A stretch of DNA of 64,000 nucleotides. It comes from Streptomyces harbinensis (GTDB lineage: Bacteria; Actinomycetota; Actinomycetes; Streptomycetales; Streptomycetaceae). Positions 50,249 to 62,400 of the stretch are shown here, one piece after another; the stretch's first letter is position 1; each line of letters starts with the position of its first letter. The position numbers and the translations under genes are program-made. The stretch is taken from assembly GCF_900116145.1 (NCBI RefSeq), contig NZ_FPAB01000008.1:1-64000 (forward strand), given 5' to 3'. Under the pieces are notes generated by a model. That model was not told the DNA's origin. It saw only the letters and a program-made list of their open reading frames with translations, and did no database searches.

Positions 50249-50570
50249 GGTATGCGCCCGGGCCGTGGCGGGAAGTAGACATTCTTGTTCGTTGACTACG
50301 CCGTGACCGCTGTGCCATCGTCTCCGACAGGAGTTGCCCGGCTACCCCTCGTGGTGGCTCCGGTCGGGGTCCGCCCGGGGGCCGGCACACCGACCTCGGC
50401 CCGGTACGCCCGGGCGCACGGCGTCACCGCAGGCCGGAAGGCCACTCACCCGATGTATTCCGGCTGGTCGACGGCAAGTTCTACGCGTGTGGCCCCGGCC
50501 GGGGGCACGCTTCCTCACTCCGCCGCGCGGTCTTCGGGAACACGGATCGAGCAGTGAGGGAGAGACACCC
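50249..50570. promoter_or_regulatory. Upstream region of the SARP gene (322 bp)
   Basis: No gene. A TTGACT hexamer at 50292-50297 with a weak CATCGT 18 bp downstream (50316-50321) is a possible promoter, giving a leader of about 240 bases. No SARP-type heptamer repeat was found. Confidence 0.3.
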
Positions 50571-53078
50571 ATGGAGTTCCGGATACTCGGCCCGCTGGAA
50601 GTGGCCCACGACGACGGCCCGCTCCAGGTCAGGGGGTCGCGGCAGCGCACCGTGCTGGCGCTGCTGCTCCTGGAGGCCGAGCGGATCGTGCCGGTCGACC
50701 GGCTGATCGACGGGGTGTGGGGCAAGGAGCCGCCGGCGACCAGCCGCAGCCAGATCCAGATCTGCATCTCCTCCCTGCGGCACCAGTTGTCGGCCGGCGG
50801 GCTGATCACCACCCGGCCGCCGGGGTACCGGCTGCGGACCGGCGGGCATCTCCTGGATCTCGCGGAGTTCGAAGGGCGGGTGGCCGCCGGCCGGAAGGCG
50901 GCGGCCGAGGGGCGGTTACGCCGGGCGGTGGGGGCGTTCCGGTCGGCCCTGGCCCTGTGGCGCGGGCCCGCGCTGCACGGCATCGGCAGCGGGCTGGTGC
51001 GCGGCGGGGTGGCGCAGCTGGACGAGCAGCGGCTGGCGCTGCACGAGGAGTGCCTGGAGCTGGAGCTGGCCGCTGGGGAGCATCAGCGGCTGGTGGGCGA
51101 ACTGGCGGCGCTGGCCGCCGCGCATCCCCTGAGGGAGAGACCCCGGGCGCTGTTGATGACAGCGCTGTACCGGGCGGGCCGGCAGGCCGAGGCCCTCAAC
51201 GAGTACCGCATGACGCGCGAGAGGTTCATCGAGGAGCTGGGCATCGAGCCGGGCGACGGGCTGCGGCGGCTGCACCAGGCGATCCTGAGCGGTGATCCGC
51301 AGTTGCTGGACGGTGCGGGGGCGGGGACCGGCCCGCGGGTGGCGGTGGCAGACCGGCCCGCGCCGCAGCGCGTCCCCCGGCTGCTGCCCGCCGATGTCGC
51401 CGACTTCACCGGGCGCCGCGAGGCACTGGCAGCGCTGCTGGAGGGCCCGGCCGGGCAGTACGGGGCCGGGCCGGACGGGACGGTGGAGCCCGGGGCGGAG
51501 GCCGGGCTCACGGCCGTACCGGTGACGGTGATCAGCGGCCGGGCCGGGGTGGGCAAGACCACCCTGGCGATCCGCGCGGCCCACCGGCTGACGCCCCGGT
51601 ACCCGGACGGGCAGTTGTTCGCCTCGTTGTCCGGGCCGGGCGGCGCCGCGGTGCGGCCGGAAAATGTGCTCGCCAGGTTTCTGCGGGCGCTCGGCGTCCC
51701 GGAGCCGGAGATCCCTGCGGACGCGGAGGAACGCGCGGAGATGTACCGGGACCGGCTGGCCGGGCGGCGGGTGCTGGTGGTGCTGGACGGTGCCGGCTCC
51801 CAGGAACAGGTGGCGGCGCTGCTGCCGGGGACCGCCGGGTGCCGGGTGCTGATCACCTCGCGGCAGCGGCTGACCGGGCTGCCGGCGGCGCGGCGGGTGG
51901 AACTCGCCCCGTTCGACCGGGCGGAGGCGCTGGACCTGCTGGCCAGGATCGCCGGGCGGCGGCGGGTCGAGGACGAGCCGGCGGCAGCCGCCGCGCTCTG
52001 CGCCGCCTGTGACGATCTGCCGCTGGCGCTGCGCGGGGCCGCCGCCCGGCTGGTGGCGCGCCCGCACTGGCGGGTGGCCGAGCTGCACCGCCGGCTGCTG
52101 GAGTGCGCCCGGCCACTGGACGAGCTGAGCCGCTCCGGCGCCGATGTACGGGCCGGGATCGCCGCCGGCTACGCCAGCCGCACGCCCGGCGCGCGCCGGC
52201 TGCTGCGGCTGCTGGCGGTGCCGCGGACCGCGTCGTTCGCCTCGTGGGCCGGGGGTCCGCTGCTGCGCACCGATCCGCTCACCTCGCTGGATCTGCTGGA
52301 GGAACTGGCCGAGGCCTATCTGCTGGAGGTGGAGGTCGACGCGGTGACCGGTGCGGCCCGCTACCGGCTGCCGGGGCTGGTCCGGGCGTTCGCCCGGGAG
52401 CGGCTGGCGGCCGAGGAGACGGCGGGCGCGCACCGTTCGGCGCTCGAACGCTATCTGGGTGCGCTGCTGTACCTGCTCGACGAGGCGCGCCGCAGAGGCG
52501 GCCCGGAGCGGCCGGCACGGCCGGACCCGGCGCGGGGGGCCGGGTCCGGCGGTGCGGGCGTGCCGCGCTGGGCGCTGCCGGGGCGGCTGGTGGTCCCGTT
52601 GCTGACCGATCCGCAGGGCTGGTACGGGCGGGAACGGCCGCGGCTGCTGTCGGCGATCCGGCAGGCCGCCGAGGCGGGGCTGCTGCCGTACGCGCGGGCG
52701 CTGGCCGACGGGGTGGTGGCGGTGTGGGGGCGCGGGCGCGCGGCGCCCGGGTACCCGGGGTGTGCCGGGGCGGACGGCGCCGGTGAGGGGGGCGCGGTGC
52801 GGGCCTCGCGGCTGGGGACCGGGGCGGTACTGGTCGCGGTGGCCGGCGGCTCGCCCGACGGCTGGGCCGCGGGGTACGGCGTGACCGAACCGGGGGACGA
52901 GATCGAGGCGCTGATCACGCTGGCCGGTGTGTACCGGCACCGGGGGGAGCACCGGCAGGCGCGGGAGCTGCTGGCGGCGGCCCGTGGCGCGGCCGGTGAC
53001 GCGCCGCCGGAGGCCGTGGCCCGGCTGACCGTGGCGCTCGCGGACGGCGGTGCGCGGCCGGTGGCGGCGGCCGGCTGA
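50571..53078 (+). CDS. AfsR-like SARP transcriptional activator with a TTA codon
   Basis: This 835-residue protein starts at ATG 50571 (MEFRILGPLEVAHDDGPLQVRG). Domains: OmpR-type winged helix (1-95; RQRTVLALLLLEAERIVPVDRLIDGVWG .. QIQICISSLRHQL), bacterial transcriptional activation domain (about 100-245; LDEQRLALHEECLELELAAG .. ALYRAGRQAEALNEYRMTRERFIEELGIEPG), then an NB-ARC ATPase (about 300-560) with P-loop SGRAGVGKTT (Lys329) and LVVLDGAGSQEQV. The C-terminus holds a single TPR-like patch (ITLAGVYRHRGEHRQAREL) rather than a full array. Leu116 is encoded by TTA (50916-50918), so expression should need bldA tRNA. It directly precedes an NRPS gene and is the likely cluster-situated activator. 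Confidence 0.93.
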   Translation: MEFRILGPLEVAHDDGPLQVRGSRQRTVLALLLLEAERIVPVDRLIDGVWGKEPPATSRSQIQICISSLRHQLSAGGLITTRPPGYRLRTGGHLLDLAEFEGRVAAGRKAAAEGRLRRAVGAFRSALALWRGPALHGIGSGLVRGGVAQLDEQRLALHEECLELELAAGEHQRLVGELAALAAAHPLRERPRALLMTALYRAGRQAEALNEYRMTRERFIEELGIEPGDGLRRLHQAILSGDPQLLDGAGAGTGPRVAVADRPAPQRVPRLLPADVADFTGRREALAALLEGPAGQYGAGPDGTVEPGAEAGLTAVPVTVISGRAGVGKTTLAIRAAHRLTPRYPDGQLFASLSGPGGAAVRPENVLARFLRALGVPEPEIPADAEERAEMYRDRLAGRRVLVVLDGAGSQEQVAALLPGTAGCRVLITSRQRLTGLPAARRVELAPFDRAEALDLLARIAGRRRVEDEPAAAAALCAACDDLPLALRGAAARLVARPHWRVAELHRRLLECARPLDELSRSGADVRAGIAAGYASRTPGARRLLRLLAVPRTASFASWAGGPLLRTDPLTSLDLLEELAEAYLLEVEVDAVTGAARYRLPGLVRAFARERLAAEETAGAHRSALERYLGALLYLLDEARRRGGPERPARPDPARGAGSGGAGVPRWALPGRLVVPLLTDPQGWYGRERPRLLSAIRQAAEAGLLPYARALADGVVAVWGRGRAAPGYPGCAGADGAGEGGAVRASRLGTGAVLVAVAGGSPDGWAAGYGVTEPGDEIEALITLAGVYRHRGEHRQARELLAAARGAAGDAPPEAVARLTVALADGGARPVAAAG

Positions 53079-53267
53079 ACCGGGCCCGGCCCCTCCGGTG
53101 GCCATCGACCGGACGCCGCCGCGCGGCGCGTTCCTCCGTCCGCCTTCCGAGGTGAATTACCGGCGGGAAAGCCGGCCTCTTGTCCGCCCTTTTCCGCGAA
53201 GACATATCGCCTTCTTCTCCGTTCGCCATCGATCCGCTATTGCGAACACAACTGCCACGGGAATCCC

Positions 53268-53296
53268 TTGACTTGTCCCGATGGCCTCCTTAGCGT
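53268..53296 (+). promoter_or_regulatory. Promoter for the NRPS gene
   Basis: TTGACT (53268-53273), 17-bp spacer, TAGCGT (53291-53296). The leader to the start codon is then about 110 bases. The surrounding 53150-53300 is AT-richer than the flanks, as promoter DNA here usually is. SARP binding repeats near the -35 could not be defined by eye. Confidence 0.65.
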
Positions 53297-53416
53297 GCAG
53301 ATGTTCCAGAGCTCGTGGCCCTTTCCTCCGCAATGTGCTGGCGCTCCGCCCTGCTTTCCGGATCAAGATCACCGGTCATCCGCCGAATTACTCGGCCGGC
53401 GAGAAGGACTTCGTAC

Positions 53417-56400
53417 ATGGACAACGGCATCCGTCGCCCGGAGAATGCACCGGCTCACTCCAGCAGAACTCTCCGGCCGCGCCCGGCGGACCGCGGGCCG
53501 CTGTCCTTCGGACAACAGCGGCTGTGGTTCCTGGATCGCTGGCTGAGCGGGCGCCCGGTGTACAACGTCCCCGTCACCCTGCGCTTCACCGGGCCGCTGC
53601 CGGCGGACGCCGAGGACCGGCTGCTCACCGCGCTGCACACGGTGGCGGCAGGTCAGGACGTGCTGTTCACGGTGATCGAGGAGGACGCGGCCGGCGAGCC
53701 GCGCCAGCGGGTACTGGCCGACCGGAGGGTCCCGGGGCGGCGGGTGGACCTCTCCCCGGGCGGGGACGGCGGGGACGGCGGGGACGCGGGGCGGCTGCGG
53801 GCGCGGGCCGAGGCGCTGGTGAAGGCGGAGGCGGTGGCCCCGTTCGATCTGGCGGCCGGACCGATGCTGCGGTTCGTGCTGCTGCGGCTGGCGGACGACG
53901 AACTGTGGCTGCACCTGACCTTCCACCACATCGCCTGCGACGGCTGGTCGGTGGAGGTCTTCCAGCGGCAGTTGCTGGCCGCCTGGGAACGGGACGGGGC
54001 GGCGGAGGACGCCGGGGTCCAGGGGGCGGCGCGGGTGCAGTTCGCGGACTACGCGCTGTGGCAGCGGGAGGCCGTCGCCGGCCCCCGGGCCGAGGCGGCG
54101 CTGGGGGCGTGGGAGAAGGCGCTGGACGGGGCGCCGGAGGTGCTGGATCTCGGCACGGGCAAGCCGCGCCCGGCGGAGCTGAGCCACCGGGGCCGCACGG
54201 AGTCCTTCCCGCTGACCGGGGCCGGGGTGCCGCCGGCCGCGCTGGAGACGTTCGCCGCAGAGCACAACGCCACGCTGTACATGGTGCTGCTGGCCTCCTT
54301 CCAGACGCTGGTGGCCCGGCACTCGGGCGGCGGGGACATCGTGCTGGGCTCGCCGGTGGCCGGGCGGGGCCTGCCGCAGCTCAACGAACTGATCGGTTTC
54401 TTCGCCGACTCCCTGGTGATCCGCACCGACCTGTCGGACGACCCGTCCTTCCGGTCCCTGGTCGGCCGGGCGCGGTCCGGGGTGCTGGACGCTCTGGGGC
54501 GCAGCCGGGTCCCGTTCGACGTGGCGGTGCAGCGGCTGCGGCCCGAACGGTCGCTCAGCCACACGCCGGTGGTGCAGGTGGTGTTCGCCCTGCACGAGGA
54601 GGAACCGGAGGTCCCCCTGCCGGGCGGTGTCGAGGTGCGGCGGACCATGGTGCCCACGGACACGGCGAAGTTCGATCTGACCTGGTCGGTCTACCGGGGT
54701 GCCGGTGGGCTGCGGCTGGAAGTGGAGTACGCCACCGACCTGTTCGACGCGGCGGACGTGGCGGTGCTGGTCGGGCACTGGCAGACCCTGCTGGAGCATG
54801 CGGTGCGGGAGCCGGACCTTCCGGTGAGCCGGCTGGAGTTGATGCCGGCCGGGGAGCGGGAGCTGGTGGGCTCGTGGTCGGGCGACGGGCGGACGTGCAC
54901 GTCCGGGCTGCTGCACGAGCGGGTCGCGGAGCGGGCCGCCGAGACACCCGACGCGATCGCCGTGGTGTGCGGGGACGACCGCCTCACCTACCGCCAGCTC
55001 GACGGGCGGGCGAACGCCCTGGCGCACGAGCTGCGGGACCGGGGTGTCGGCCCGGAGGTACCGGTCGGGCTGCTCATCGACCGGTCCGCCGAAGCCGTCA
55101 TCGGTGCTCTGGGGGTGCTCAAGGCGGGCGGTGTCTATGTGCCGCTCGACACCACCTTCCCCGGTGAGCGCCTGCGGCACATGCTCACCGAGACCGGCGC
55201 ACGGCTCGTTCTCACCCACGGCGCCACCCCGCCCGCCGGCCCCTGGGGCACCCTCGACCTGGCCGAATGCCGGGAGAGCGCCGACGCAGGGCCCGAGGTG
55301 ACGACCGATCCGGAGAACGCCTGCTATGTGATCTTCACCTCCGGATCGACGGGCCGGCCCAAAGGCACCACCGTCACCCACCGCAACGTCACCCGGCTGT
55401 TCACCGCCGCCGAGACCGTCATCACGCCACGCCGCGACGATGTGTGGAGCCAGTTCCACAGCCTCGCCTTCGACTTCTCCGTCTGGGAGATCTGGGGACC
55501 CCTCACCACCGGCGCCCGCCTCGTCATCGTCCCGCACGACACCGCCCGCGACACCCACGCCTTCCACGCCCTCCTGGCGCGGGAAGAGGTGAGCGTCCTC
55601 AGTCAGACCCCCACCGCCTTCCGCCAGCTGGAGACGGTGGACGCCGAGCGCGGCACCGCGCTGTCCCTGCGGGCGGTGGTGTTCGGGGGTGAGCCGCTGC
55701 ACCAGCCGTCCGTCCGCGCCTGGGCGGACCGGCACGGCTACCACTCCCCCGCCCTCATCAACATGTACGGCATCACCGAGACCACCGTCCACGTCACTCA
55801 CCACCGGATCGGTCCCGGCGACCTCGGGTACAGCACCGCGCCGATCGGCCCGGCGCTGCCTGACCTGACGGTGCGGGTGCTGGACCTGCACGGGCTGCCG
55901 GTGCCGATCGGTGTGACGGGCGAGCTGTACGTCGGCGGCCCCGGGGTCGCCCGGGGGTACACCGGACAACCCGCGCTCACCGCCGACCGCTTCATCCCCG
56001 ATCCGTACGGGCCCCCCGGCGCCCGCCTCTACCGCACCGGAGACCTCGGACGCTGGACGCCTCAAGGAACCCTGCACCACCAGGGCCGCGCCGACCAGCA
56101 GATCAAAGTCCGCGGCCACCGCCTCGAACCCGCCGAAATCGAAGCGGCGCTCCACCAGCACCCCGACATCGCCCAGGCCCACATCGCCCACACCCACCCC
56201 GACAGCCTCACCGCCTACCTCACCACCACCCACCAGCAGCCAACGAACACCACCGCACTCCGCGCCTGGCTCACCACCCAGCTCCCCCCGTACGCCATCC
56301 CGCACCACTTCATCCACCTCCCCCGCCTCCCGCTCACCCCCCAGGGCAAGATCGACACCCGGAGCCTCCCGGCACCCGACCAGGAACGGCCGCAGCTCGG

Positions 56401-59400
56401 GCCGGCCTATGCCGCGCCGCAGGGCCCGGTGGAGGAAGTGCTGGCGGGCGTCTGGGGCGAGGTGCTCGGGGTGCGCCGGGTGGGCCGTGACGACTCCTTC
56501 TTCGATCTCGGCGGCGACTCCATCCGCGCCATCCAGGTCCTGGGGCGGGCGCGGTCCGGCGGGGTGTCGTTCGCGCTCCAGGACCTGTTCCGCCATCCGA
56601 CACCGGCGGGTCTGGCGGCGGTCAGCTCCGTCACCGGGGAGAGCGGGGACGCGGACGGGGAGCCGCCGGCCGGGCCCGAACCGTTCTCCCTGCTCTCCCC
56701 CGAGGACCGGGACAAGCTGCCGGACGGCCTGGTCGACGCGTACCCCATGGCCGAACTCCAGGTCGGCATGGTCTACGAGATGGAGTTCGACCCCGACCGG
56801 CGGCCGTACCACAACGTCGACAGCCTGCGGATCATCGGCCCGTTCGACGAGGCGGTCTTCCGGGACGCGGTGGCCCGGGTGGTCGCCCGGCACCCCATCC
56901 TGCGGACCTCCTTCGATCTGAGCGGCTACAGCGAGCCCCTGCAACTGGTGCACCCGCACGCCGAGATGCCGTTCACCGTCGTCGATGTGCGGGAGCTGGA
57001 CGAAGCGGCCCAGGAGGAGGTCATCGGCGGGTATGTGCGGGCCGAGCGGGCGCATCGCTTCGACCACACACAGCCGCTGCTGCTCCGGTTCGGTCTGCAC
57101 CGGCTGGCGGACGAGGCGTTCCAGTGGACCATCACCGAGCACCACGCCATCTTCGACGGGTGGAGTCTGCACTCGACGCTCTCGGAGATCACCTCGCTCT
57201 ACCAGGAGCTGCTGGCGGGAGGTGATCCGCGCCCGGAGCCGCCCACGTCCACGTACCGGGACTTCATCGCGGCCGAGAAGGCGGCGATGGCCTCACGGGA
57301 GAGCGAGGAGTTCTGGCGCGAGCGGGTCGGGGACCGTCCCGACTGCCGGCTGCCGCGCCGCCCGGCGGGGGCGCCGTCCGTGCCGGCCGGGGAGACGATG
57401 CCGGACGAGTGGCGGGTGCACAACGAGGCCGAGGGATACGGCTCGGTGGAGACGCTGTTGCCGCAGGAGGTGTGCGACGGTCTCCAGGAGGTGGCGCGCC
57501 GGTGCGGGGTGCCGTTCAAGGCGGTGGCGCTGGCGGCGCATCTGCGAGCGATCAGTGTGCTGACCGGCAGTACCGATCTGCTGGTCGGGCTGACGGCCAA
57601 CGGGCGGCTGGAGGAGACGGACGGGACGGAGGCGCGGGGGCTGTACCTGAACACCGTGCCGTTCCGGCTGCGGCTGCCCTCGGGCAGCTGGGCGGATCTG
57701 GTCCGGGCGGTCTTCGCCACCGAACGCGATCTGCTGCCGCACCGGCGGTACCCGCTGGGGGCGTTGCAGCGCGGGCTCGGCGGGGGCCCGCTGTTCGAGG
57801 TGAACTTCGTCTACAACCACTTCCATGTGCTGGGCAAGGCCTTCGGTGCGGACCGGATCCGGATCGAGGACGGCAAGATCGACAGCTTCAGCACGGAGCG
57901 CGCCGAGCCCACGAACTTCCCGCTGAATGTGGGCGTGATCCGCAACCCGTACTCGTCGCGGCTGCTGCTGGGGCTCGACTACCACCCGGATGTGCTGACG
58001 CAGGAACAGGTGCTGTTGCTGCGCGATGTGTATGTGCGGGTGATGCGGGCCATGGTGGCGGATCCGGAGGCGCCGCACGGGCAAGCGCGGCTGGTCGGGG
58101 ACGCCGAACTGGCGGTGATCGGCTCGTGGCAGGGGCCGCGGGTGGAAGTGCCCGAGGTGCTGGTGCACGAGATGGTCGCCGCGCGGGCCGCCGATACTCC
58201 GGACGCGGTGGCCCTGGTCGCGGGCAAGCAGCAGCTCACCTACGCCGAACTGGACGTCCGGGCCAACCGGCTCGCCCACCGGCTCCGTGACCTCGGAGTG
58301 GGGCCCGATGTCTGCGTGGCTCTGTGCGTCGAACGCTCCACCGAGATGATCATTGGCCTGCTCGGCATCCTCAAGGCCGGCGGTACCTACGTCCCCCTCG
58401 ACCCCGACTTCCCCACCGGACGGCTGGAGTACATGCTCCAGCAGGTGGCCGCGCCGCTGGTGCTGACGACCGAGCGGGTGGCGGGCCGGGTGCCGGACGG
58501 GCCGTGGCGGACCGTGGAGCTGGAACGGCCGCAGCCGGCCGGACCGGAGCGGGATGCCGCTCCGGTGAGCGGGGTGGGGCCGGATCACGGCTGCTACGTC
58601 ATCTTCACCTCGGGGTCGACGGGGAAGCCCAAGGGGGTGGTGACCCGGCACCGCAATGTCACCGAACTCCTGCACGGGGCACCGTTCCTGACCCTGAACG
58701 GGGCGGACACGCTGGTGCAGCTGGCGCCGCTGCCGTTCGACAACTCGACGTTCGAGGTGTGGGCGCCGTTGGTGGGTGGTGCGCGGCTGGTGATGGCTTC
58801 GCCGATCTCTTACGGGCCGTCCGACATCGCGCGATGGGTCCAGGAGTACGACGTCACCGTCCTGCATGCCACCGCTTCTCTGTTCACGCTGCTGGTGGAC
58901 CACGAACCCGCCACCTTCGACCGGCTGCGCCGCTTCCTCACCGGCAGCGAAACCGTCTCACCCCAGCACGCCCGCCGCATCCTCGACCGCTGCCCGGATC
59001 TCGAACTCGTCAACTGCTGGGGCCCCACCGAAACCACCACCTTCTCCGTCTGCGGCACCTACACCCGCGACACACTCCCCGACGGGCCACTCCCCCTCGG
59101 CTCCCCGCTGGCCAACACCGAAGTCCACGTTCTGGACGAGGCGGGACTGCCCACCCCCATCGGCACCCCCGGCGAACTCTACGTATCCGGCCCGTGCCTC
59201 GCCCGCGGCTACCTCAACAACCCCACCCTCACCGCCGAACGATTCCTCCCCCACCCCCACCACCCCGGCCGCCGCCTCTACCGCACCGGCGACCGAGGAC
59301 GCTGGGCCCCCAACGGCACCGTCGAATTCCTCGGCCGCGTCGACCACATGATCAAAATCCGCGGCTACCGCATCGAACTCGGCGAAGTGGAGACGGCGCT

Positions 59401-62400
59401 GCGCGCGCACCCCCAGGTGCGGGAGTGCGTCGTGGTGGCCCGGCAGGACGGTACGGGGCCGGCCGATCTGGTGGGTTACCTGGTGCCGCACGACCCGGCG
59501 CCCACCCGGGGCGAGCTGCGGGCCTGGCTCGGGGAACGGCTGCCCGGTTACATGGTGCCCCGGCAGTTTGTGTTCCTCGACGCGCTGCCGCTGACCCCCC
59601 GCGCCAAGGTGGACCGGCGCGCACTGCCTGCCCCGGACGGCGAGCGGCCGGATCTCGTGCAGGAGTTCGACCCGCCGCAGGGCCCGGTCGAGACACAGCT
59701 CGCCGCCATCTGGCAACACGTCCTCGGCATCGACCGCATCGGCCGCCACGACAACTTCTTCGACCTCGGCGGCGACTCCATCCGCAGCATCCAGATCCTC
59801 GGCCAGGCGCGGACCGCCGGTCTGAGCTTCGCCCTCCAGGAGGTCGCCCGCCGTCCCACTCTCGCGGAGCTGGCCGGGGCCGTGACCCGCGAGGTGCACG
59901 ACACCGGCGCGGCGACCGCGCCACGGCATGCGCCGTTCGACCTGCTCCCGCCCGAGGACCGGGCCACGCTGCCGGACGGGCTCGTCGACGCGTACCCGAT
60001 GGCCCAGTTGCAGATCGGCATGGTCTACGAGCAGGAACGCGACCGGGAGCGGGCGCCGTACCACAACGTGCACTCCGTCCGGCTGTCCGGGCCGTTCGAC
60101 GAGGCCGCCTTCCGCGCTGCCCTGGCTGCCGTCGTCGCCCGGCACCCCGTCCTGCGCACCTCCTTCGACCTGAGCGGCTGCTCCGTACCCGTCCAACGGG
60201 TGCACGCCCAGGCCGAGACGCCGCTGACCGTCACCGATCTGCGCGGCCTGGACGACGCGGGCCGGCAGGCCGCGCTCGCCGCACACGTGGACCGGGAGCG
60301 GAGCCGTCCGCTCGACATCTCCGAGGCGCCGCTGTGGCGGATGGCGGTGCACTTGCTGCCCGGTGACGCCTTCCAGTGGACGATCACCGAACACCACGCC
60401 ATCCTCGACGGCTGGAGCCTCGCCTCCACCCTCACGGAGATCACCACCGCCTACCGGGCTCTGCTGACCGGACGGCACCGGCCTGCCGAACCCCCGCGCT
60501 CCACCTTCCGGGACTTCGTCGCCGCCGAACGCGCGGCGCTCACCTCCCCGGAGTCACGCGCGTACTGGCACCACTTGCTCGCCGACCGGCCCGACACCCG
60601 GCTGCCCACGGCCGGGCTTCCCGGAACGGCAGGCGGCGAGGCCGAGACCCATCAGCACGACGAGGCGCAGGGGTACGGGGCGCTCAGCACCGTCCTTCCG
60701 GCGGACCTGCTGGGCCGGCTCGACAGGTTGGCGCGCCGGTCCGGGATCCCGGTCAAGTCGGTGGTGCTGGCCGCGCATCTGCGGGTGCTGAGCCTGCTCA
60801 CCGGCAGCACGGATGTGATCTCCGGGCTGACCGCACACGGACGGCTGGAGGAGGCCGACGCCACAGAGGCCCGCGGGCTGTTCCTCAACACGCTGCCGTT
60901 CCGGATGCGGCTGCCCGGCGGCAGCTGGGCGGACCTGGCGCGGGCCGTCTTCGTCCGGGAGCAGGACGCGCAGCCCCATCGGCGCTACCCGATGGCGACG
61001 CTCCAGCGGGAGCTGGGAGGCGACCCGCTGTTCGAGGTCAGTTTTGTCTACAACCACTTCCATCAGCTGGCGGCGGCCACCGCGGGGCCGGAGATGTCGC
61101 TGACGGCGGCGGAGGCGGATGTCCGGGGCGGGATGGCCCGGACGCACTTCCCGCTGGTGGTCGCGGTCAGCCGGGGTCTTGAGACGGAAGGACTGCGGCT
61201 GGAGTTCGAGTACGACGCGCGGCGGCTGACGCGGGAGCGGGTGCGCGCGTTGCGTGATGCCTACGCGCGGGTGCTGACCACGATGGTGGCGGATCCGGAA
61301 GCGCCGCACCGGGAGGCGCGGCTGGTCGGGGACGCGGAGCCGGCGGTGATCGGCTCGTGGCAGGGGCCGCGGGTCGAGGTGCCCGAGGTGCTGGTGCACG
61401 AGATGGTCGCCGCCCGGGCCGCCGATACTCCGGACGCCGTGGCCGTGGTCGCGGGCAAGCAACAGCTCACCTACGCCGAACTGGATGTCCGGGCCAATCG
61501 GCTCGCCCACCGCCTCCGCGACCTCGGGGTGCGGCCCGATGTCTGCGTGGCTCTGTGCGCCGAACGCTCCACCGAGATGATCATTGGCCTGCTCGGCATC
61601 CTCAAGGCCGGCGGCACCTACGTCCCCCTCGACCCCGACTTCCCCACCGCCCGGCTGGACGGGATGTTGCGGGAGTGCGGTGCGGGGGTGGTACTGGCGA
61701 CGGACACCATGCGTGAGCGGGTCCCTGCCGGTCCCTGGGAGGTGCTGCCGCTGACGGCGCCGGCGGACGAGCCGGGCGATCCCCTCCGGGATGCCGCTCC
61801 GGTGAGCGGGGTGGGGCCGGATCACGGCTGCTACATCGTCTTCACCTCGGGGTCGACGGGGAAGCCCAAGGGGGTGGTGACCCGGCACCGCAATGTCACC
61901 GAGCTTCTGCACGGCGGCCCGAGCATGGTGCTGCGTCCAGCCGATGTTCTGCTCCAGATCGCCCCGGCCTCCTTCGATGTGGCCACCTTCGAGGTGTGGG
62001 CGCCGTTGGTGGGTGGGGCGCGGCTGGTGATGGCTCCGCCGATCTCCTACGGGCCGTCCGACATCGCGCGATGGGTCCAGGAGTACGACGTCACCGTCCT
62101 GCACGCCACCGCTTCTCTGTTCACGCTGCTGGTGGACCACGAACCCGCCACCTTCGACCGGCTGCGCCGCTTCCTCACCGGCAGCGAAACCGTCTCACCC
62201 CAGCACGCCCGCCGCATCCTCGACCGCTGCCCGGATCTCGAACTCGTCAACTGCTGGGGCCCCACCGAAACCACCACCTTCTCCGTCTGCGGCACCTACA
62301 CCCGCGACACACTCCCCGACGGGCCACTCCCCCTCGGCTCCCCGCTGGCCAACACCGAAGTCCACGTTCTGGACGAGGCGGGACTGCCCACCCCCATCGG

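Noticed and set aside
53369..57172. 1267-codon open frame on the minus strand opposite the NRPS
   Set aside because: It is an antisense shadow of the C1-A1-C2 DNA; no ribosome-binding site and an Arg/Pro/Gly/His composition without domains. Equivalent shadows lie opposite A2 and A3.
58810..59058. 82-codon minus-strand frame repeated at 62047-62295
   Set aside because: Identical only because the underlying A2/A3 DNA is duplicated; antisense of the synthetase and not a separate gene family.
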